Position numbers and translations under genes: made by a program
Part shown: one piece after another, positions 7,291 through 11,099 of the stretch
How positions within the stretch are numbered: the stretch's first letter is position 1
Layout of the letters: each line of letters begins with the position of its first letter
The notes under the pieces: model-generated
Seen by the model: the letters and a program-made list of their open reading frames with translations, nothing else
Told to the model about the DNA's origin: nothing
Databases searched by the model: none
NCBI GenBank assembly: GCA_036794395.1
Contig: DAIRGS010000239.1
Coordinates: 1-11,099, forward strand
From: DASXMX01 sp036794395
Lineage (GTDB): Bacteria > Planctomycetota > Phycisphaerae > Tepidisphaerales > Tepidisphaeraceae
Reading direction: 5' to 3'
DNA length: 11,099 nt

Positions 7291-7302
7291 CACAATATTG
7301 TG
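7291..7302. promoter_or_regulatory. Perfect 12-bp palindrome between divergent genes, operator candidate
   Basis: CACAATATTGTG is a perfect palindrome in the 216-base gap between the minus-strand arabinofuranosidase and the plus-strand TPR-glycosyltransferase gene. The gap must hold both promoters. A dyad of this size suits a dimeric repressor or activator. Nearby TTGGCA (7325-7330) and TATGTA (7348-7353) have 17-base spacing and may form a plus-strand promoter, with a weak -10. Confidence 0.35.
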
Positions 7303-7437
7303 GCTGCAGTTGCATCCCACTCCTTTGGCAACATCCGACGGAAAACATATGTAATAAAGCATGTCGAGGAGTGATGACGCCACACTCCCTTTGACGCTGA
7401 AGGCGATCAGCGCATTGGCGTGCTTGTGGGCAAATAC

Positions 7438-8958
7438 ATGAACCTCCGAAAAGTCGACGAACTCCGCCGATCCGGACGACTGCTGGAAGCCGAGTTGGTT
7501 TGCCGGAAGCTTTTGGATCCGCAACCGCAGTGCGCCGCCGCTCAACATTTACTGGGAATGATCGTCTTCCAACTTGGACGACGTTTCGAGGCCCTTGACC
7601 TTCTTCGTAAGTCGGTCCGGCAATCGCCGGGGAATCCTAACTTCCGAAGCAACCTGGGTGGTATCTTGGTTAGCATGGATATGGACGGAGAAGCGCTCGA
7701 ACACCTTGAGGAGGCTCTTCATTTGCGTCCCGATTTCGCTCAAGCAATGGTAAACATGGGAATTGTGCTCGAGCGTTTGCAGCGATCGAAGGAAGCCGTC
7801 TCTGTGCTAATGGAGGCAGTTCGGCTCGCACCCGAGCAACCCCCCGCGCACACCAACTTGGCGCTGTCGCTCTTGCATGACGGCGACTGTCTTGCAGCCG
7901 AGGCAATCTGTCGGCAAGCCATCTGTAAGTGGCCGGGCTATTCGGTCCCGCACGACATCCTTGGCTTGGTGCTAACTGAGCAAAGGCGAATCGTCGAAGC
8001 AACGGAAGCATTCACTCGTGCGATTGCCATCGACCCACGAAGCCCTGACGCGCATGCTAATCTTGGTATCGCACTACTGGCACAGGGCCAATGGCAGCGC
8101 GGTTGGAAGGAGTTTGAATGGCGCCGCCATTTCAAGCCACAATTGCAGCGCCCAGGACGCACTTGGGCCGGCGAAGACCTCGCAGGCAAGACAATCCTAC
8201 TGTATTCCGAAGGGGGTCTCGGTAATACAATCCAGTTCGCACGCTATATTCCGATTCTGGCGGATATGGGTGCAAAGGTTATCTTCCAATGCCATCCACG
8301 ATTGTTCCGGTTTCTAGGAACCCTACGTGGTATTTGGCGATTTCACGGGAATCGAGTTCTCCCTAAATATGACCTGTACTGCCCGTTAATGAGCGTGCCG
8401 GCCATTCTAAGCCAGAGCGTTAGCCCAATTCCTGCCGAAGGTCCATATCTTCACGCAAACGACGAACGAATCGCACATTGGTGCAGATACTTGCGCGGTA
8501 TCACGGGTTTGCGTATCGGCGTCTGTTGGCAGGGTGAGCAACGACTGGTCCGTCGACGAAACCGGTCAATCCCATTAACCGCATTCGCCTCACTTGCCGC
8601 CGGCGGCGGTACGACCCTGGTTAGTCTTCATCGCAACGCCTCGACAGAAAGCGCAATACCGCTTGTTGAGTTACCGGGATTGGATGACGGCGGAGCATTT
8701 GTTGACACTGCGGCAGTGATGAAGAGCTTGGACCTGGTCGTGACCTGTGATACATCGATTGCACACGTCGCCGGCGCGACCGGCGTTCCCGTTTGGGTGG
8801 CGCTACCCTGTTCGGCCGATTGGTGCTGGCAAATAGACCGCCACGACACCCCATGGTATCCCAACATGCGGCTGTTCCGCCTCGGACAGGCCGAAACATG
8901 GCACGAGCTATTTGAACGCATGGCGCGGGCATTAGCGGGACTTGCGCCGCGCGTATGA
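7438..8958 (+). CDS. TPR-repeat protein fused to a GT9-like glycosyltransferase domain
   Basis: A protein of 506 residues in two parts. Residues about 1-230 are six to seven tetratricopeptide repeats with the usual Gly/Ala/Leu pattern (for example AHANLGIALLAQGQW). They form a helical scaffold that may bind a protein partner or acceptor. Residues about 250-500 resemble the ADP-heptose:LPS heptosyltransferase (GT9) fold. LYSEGGLGNTIQFARYIPIL (255-274) matches the family's QGLGDxIQFxRY block, and LDLVVTCDTSIAHVAGATG (431-449) matches its C-terminal nucleotide-sugar block. DTPWYPNMRLFR (470-481) is typical of TPR-GT9 proteins. The Asp of GLGD is Asn here. It has no signal peptide or membrane segment, so it is probably cytoplasmic and may glycosylate a surface lipid or protein. 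Donor and acceptor are unknown. The ATG at 7438 is preferred over a GTG at 7420; the Shine-Dalgarno signal is weak for both. Confidence 0.85.
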   Translation: MNLRKVDELRRSGRLLEAELVCRKLLDPQPQCAAAQHLLGMIVFQLGRRFEALDLLRKSVRQSPGNPNFRSNLGGILVSMDMDGEALEHLEEALHLRPDFAQAMVNMGIVLERLQRSKEAVSVLMEAVRLAPEQPPAHTNLALSLLHDGDCLAAEAICRQAICKWPGYSVPHDILGLVLTEQRRIVEATEAFTRAIAIDPRSPDAHANLGIALLAQGQWQRGWKEFEWRRHFKPQLQRPGRTWAGEDLAGKTILLYSEGGLGNTIQFARYIPILADMGAKVIFQCHPRLFRFLGTLRGIWRFHGNRVLPKYDLYCPLMSVPAILSQSVSPIPAEGPYLHANDERIAHWCRYLRGITGLRIGVCWQGEQRLVRRRNRSIPLTAFASLAAGGGTTLVSLHRNASTESAIPLVELPGLDDGGAFVDTAAVMKSLDLVVTCDTSIAHVAGATGVPVWVALPCSADWCWQIDRHDTPWYPNMRLFRLGQAETWHELFERMARALAGLAPRV

Positions 8959-9317
8959 TAACTCACCGAAATACGTTTTTTATCCGACGGCGCATCCGGC
9001 AGTTAAAAGGTCGTCGTTTCGTGGTGGCATGGCGATACTTCGACACGCTCGAAGAATACTCCGCAATTTTCCCTTGACAAGATTCTCAAAAGGCAGGAAA
9101 TTGCTCAGTTGTCCATTTCAACTGCAAGCTTAATATGCAGAGCGAAAAAACAAAAACTGTCCGCTTTCGCAGGGAAATACTTGCAGTTCGTCACTTCTGA
9201 ATTTCCGTTCGGAAAGATCGGGTGTTGCAATGGTCATACACACGTTGAGTTGGCGAAACTTCCACCACTCTTTTACAAACCGTAAGGCTACCGGAACGCG
9301 ATGCATTTGCGGAAGCA
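8959..9317 (+). other. Intergenic region with promoter-like sites and a disrupted leader of the next gene
   Basis: I see no confident complete gene here. TTGTCC (9109-9114) and TAATAT (9131-9136) are 16 bases apart and make a plausible promoter. A perfect TTGACA at 9074-9079 has no good -10 at the right distance. An ATG at 9135 opens a basic peptide (MQSEKTKTVRFRRE...) in the same frame as the gene at 9318, but TGA codons at 9198-9200 and 9246-9248 interrupt it. From 9249 the frame is open into that gene and reads ERDAFAEA just before its MEHRRLLSS. A second ATG at 9230 in another frame reads MVIHTLSWRNFHHSFTNRK, which also resembles a basic leader. Confidence 0.4.
9109..9136 (+). promoter_or_regulatory. 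Candidate promoter before the 9318 gene
   Basis: TTGTCC (9109-9114) and TAATAT (9131-9136) each match four of six sigma-70 consensus positions with 16-base spacing. They sit about 180 bases before the annotated ATG at 9318 and almost on top of the ATG at 9135. A transcript from here would carry the whole disrupted leader region. Consensus-based inference only. Confidence 0.25.
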
Positions 9318-10763
9318 ATGGAGCACCGCCGGTTGCTCAGTAGTGTCGTGTTGAATGGAACAGTCGGCGATAACCAGTGGCTCATCCGCCTGAATCCCAA
9401 CGACATCTCCGACGTCCAGTTTTTTGCAGGTGATCGCCGGGGCAGGCTGCTTGAAGAGCACCCACGAAACGACGTTACCTCGTTGACCATTGAAGGCGGT
9501 TCCGGCAACAACGTCCTTACCGTTGACTGTTCAAACGGTGTTCCCTTGACCTCCGGGGTACTGAAATTCGACGGCACCGCCGGAACACAGTCGTTAAAGC
9601 TAATTGGAAACAATGGCGTCGACGTGAAGTTCCTCCCCGCCGCACAAAATGGAAGTGGTAATGTGACTGCGGCAGGCGTCTCTCTCGCCTACACTGGCGT
9701 GCAGCGACTATTCGCGGACTCATTCAACACCGCGACCCTTGCCACGCCGACCGGTTCAACTAGCCTCGATGTCATCAACCAGGGCGGCGGCATCATCTCA
9801 ATGGACGGTCGAAGCGGTGCCACCGTTCTGACTCCGATTTCCGTCCAACACATTCGGAAGCTCGTTATCGACACGGCCGCTACGACGCCTCGCGGCAAAA
9901 CGCCACAAGACGTCAATGTCACGTTGGCTGGTCAGCCCGCCCCCAAAAGTCTCAAATTGGTGGAGCTTGACTTCGGTCGCGGCCATAACACCATTACCGA
10001 CGGTGCCATGGAGGCCACAGTTAAAACTCACGTCGCTCGTTTTGGCACACTCGACGCGGAGGTGGACTTCAACTCAACGCTGAACCCGCTGGGACGCCAA
10101 CGCTTCGATAGGTTGTATCTCCAAGACACGAGCACGCTGCGCTTGGCTGGCGGAGCCGGGCAGGTCGTGCGGATAGGTCGACTCGGCCGGGCCCCAGGCA
10201 CCTCGCAGGACCGAGGCAGAGGCACATTTATCGTCAACCCGAAACTGCTGCCAGCATCAGAAATCTATGGGGCGCCGTCGATCGTCGATGTTAACACCTT
10301 CGGACCTGGAGACGATGACTACGCCCCGGCGCCTTGGATTAACGTTCAGTGGGCGAATCCGTCGTTCGAGGTGTGCTACAATCGATATCTCGTCCAGCAC
10401 GTCATCTTGACCGACCCGGATACGAGCCCTAGTAACACTGGATCGGGAAAGGGTAACGACAATTATTGGGAGGCGTGGACGATCAGCCGCGATGGTACAG
10501 TCGGTGGAGGCGCTGAAGTTGACCACATGGAGCCCTCCGATGCCGCTGCACTATGCACGGGGGGCAACTACACCGTTGAAGGGTGGGCCTACATTTATGA
10601 CGACACCGACAATCAACTCAGCTTCCCGGACCATGACCCGAACGCCGGGGGGCTTCCGACGAGCACGACAGCGCCATCAGGAGGCACGGACTCTGGTGCG
10701 TATCATCACGGGGTTTTTGAGGATTGGGAGGACGAGTACGACAATGTTAATTTCTGTTATTAA
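9318..10763 (+). CDS. Beta-rich LEPR-XLL type protein with unrecognised Asp-rich C-terminal half; N-terminus uncertain
   Basis: A predicted surface or secreted protein of 481 residues from the ATG at 9318. It starts directly with MEHRRLLSS, which lines up with the LEPR-XLL signature. That motif normally follows a leader of some 20-40 residues, so the true start or the gene integrity is in doubt. The only nearby GGAAG lies two bases before the ATG, too close for normal initiation. Residues about 10-215 are Gly/Asn/Thr-rich and beta-strand-like (SLTIEGGSGNNVLTVD; LKFDGTAGTQSLKLIG), a pattern seen in planctomycete surface proteins. From about 320 the character changes to acidic and aromatic: GPGDDDYAPAPW, TDPDTSPSNTG, YIYDDTDNQ, FEDWEDEYDNVNFCY. 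Four cysteines (71, 353, 413, 480) could form disulfides. I do not recognise this half. The acidic clusters suggest calcium binding, by inference only. The gene may be functional with a short start, or may have lost its leader by frameshift or stops. Confidence 0.7.
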   Translation: MEHRRLLSSVVLNGTVGDNQWLIRLNPNDISDVQFFAGDRRGRLLEEHPRNDVTSLTIEGGSGNNVLTVDCSNGVPLTSGVLKFDGTAGTQSLKLIGNNGVDVKFLPAAQNGSGNVTAAGVSLAYTGVQRLFADSFNTATLATPTGSTSLDVINQGGGIISMDGRSGATVLTPISVQHIRKLVIDTAATTPRGKTPQDVNVTLAGQPAPKSLKLVELDFGRGHNTITDGAMEATVKTHVARFGTLDAEVDFNSTLNPLGRQRFDRLYLQDTSTLRLAGGAGQVVRIGRLGRAPGTSQDRGRGTFIVNPKLLPASEIYGAPSIVDVNTFGPGDDDYAPAPWINVQWANPSFEVCYNRYLVQHVILTDPDTSPSNTGSGKGNDNYWEAWTISRDGTVGGGAEVDHMEPSDAAALCTGGNYTVEGWAYIYDDTDNQLSFPDHDPNAGGLPTSTTAPSGGTDSGAYHHGVFEDWEDEYDNVNFCY

Positions 10764-10841
10764 TTCCGATGCTGTCAATCGAACGACCATGTGTTAGTTT
10801 ACTCGCGTGCACTCGCAGCCGAATTCGCGATAAGGGTTTTG

Positions 10842-11099
10842 ATGGCATTCCACGCATGCTGCAAGAGTCGCTTGGCCCGCTTGGCAGTTGCCGGCATAAT
10901 GTTGTTCTTCGCCACCCCCTCGATCGGTGGTGATTCCCCTGCCCGAGACGACTGGGACATGCCGTCCCTTCTGGCGTTCTACCGGGAAATGGGATTGCCG
11001 CTTCCGCCAGCGGGGGCGAAACTGGTTCAGGCCCCACAAAGTACCACTAGTGCTCTGTCACACAATGATTTTAGGGTAGACCGACTTCAGCTTGACCCG
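10842..11099 (+). CDS. Partial secreted protein, N-terminal 86 residues, runs off the window
   Basis: From the ATG at 10842 the frame is open for 86 codons to the window edge. AAGGG (10832-10836) lies five bases upstream as a good ribosome binding site. The start reads like a Sec signal peptide: basic KSRLAR (residues 8-13), a hydrophobic core LAVAGIMLFFAT, and a likely cleavage site near PSIGG (about 26-30). The mature part begins DSPARDDWDMPSLLAFYREMG, followed by a Pro/Ala-rich stretch. I do not recognise a family. Two cysteines just before the basic region (C6, C7) are not in a lipobox. It starts 78 bases after the preceding gene in the same direction and could be co-transcribed with it. 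Confidence 0.6.
   Translation, partial: MAFHACCKSRLARLAVAGIMLFFATPSIGGDSPARDDWDMPSLLAFYREMGLPLPPAGAKLVQAPQSTTSALSHNDFRVDRLQLDP

Noticed and set aside
8942..9133. 63-codon plus-strand frame overlapping the end of the TPR-glycosyltransferase gene
   Set aside because: Arg-rich product without domains, no ribosome binding site, and the start lies inside the upstream gene.
10794..11039. Minus-strand frame with a CVECH (CxxCH) haem c-like motif
   Set aside because: A single CxxCH occurs by chance, the frame has no signal peptide, and the plus strand of the same stretch has a good ribosome binding site and signal peptide.

Overview
The window looks like a chromosomal segment of a member of the Planctomycetota. 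The main evidence is three predicted secreted proteins that carry the planctomycete N-terminal LEPR-XLL type signature (LESRRLLSA, LEARELLAA and a start-proximal MEHRRLLSS). Supporting evidence is the run of large, beta-rich, multi-domain extracellular proteins, the Tat-exported glycosidase, the GC-rich sequence and the mostly weak Shine-Dalgarno signals. The class (for example Phycisphaerae) cannot be fixed from this sequence.

Layout. 1-540: remains of an ATP-dependent DNA ligase of the LigD/NHEJ type, whose centre has been lost and whose two ends lie in different frames. 770-2668: a secreted reprolysin-like zinc metallopeptidase with C-terminal adhesion-type domains. 2789-4260: two cofactor-biosynthesis genes, folK (folate) and panC (pantothenate). 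4455-5576: a right-handed parallel beta-helix surface protein, followed by a strong palindromic terminator that also serves the convergent gene. 5686-7221 (minus strand): a Tat-exported GH51-like alpha-L-arabinofuranosidase. 7438-8958 (plus strand, divergent from it): a TPR protein fused to a GT9-like glycosyltransferase domain. 9318-10763: a beta-rich LEPR-XLL type protein whose N-terminus seems disturbed, with an unrecognised Asp-rich C-terminal half. 10842-11099: the start of another secreted protein that runs off the window.

The genes do not form one obvious pathway. folK and panC are housekeeping genes set among envelope and exported proteins: a peptidase, a beta-helix protein, an arabinan or arabinoxylan-degrading enzyme, and a possible surface-glycan or protein glycosyltransferase. 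Together these suit a polysaccharide-degrading heterotroph with an elaborate cell surface. I see no CRISPR array, tRNA, rRNA, insertion sequence or recognisable defence system. The points most worth a second look are the broken ligase, the disturbed start and unknown C-terminal half of the 9318-10763 protein, and the spread of LEPR-XLL variants.
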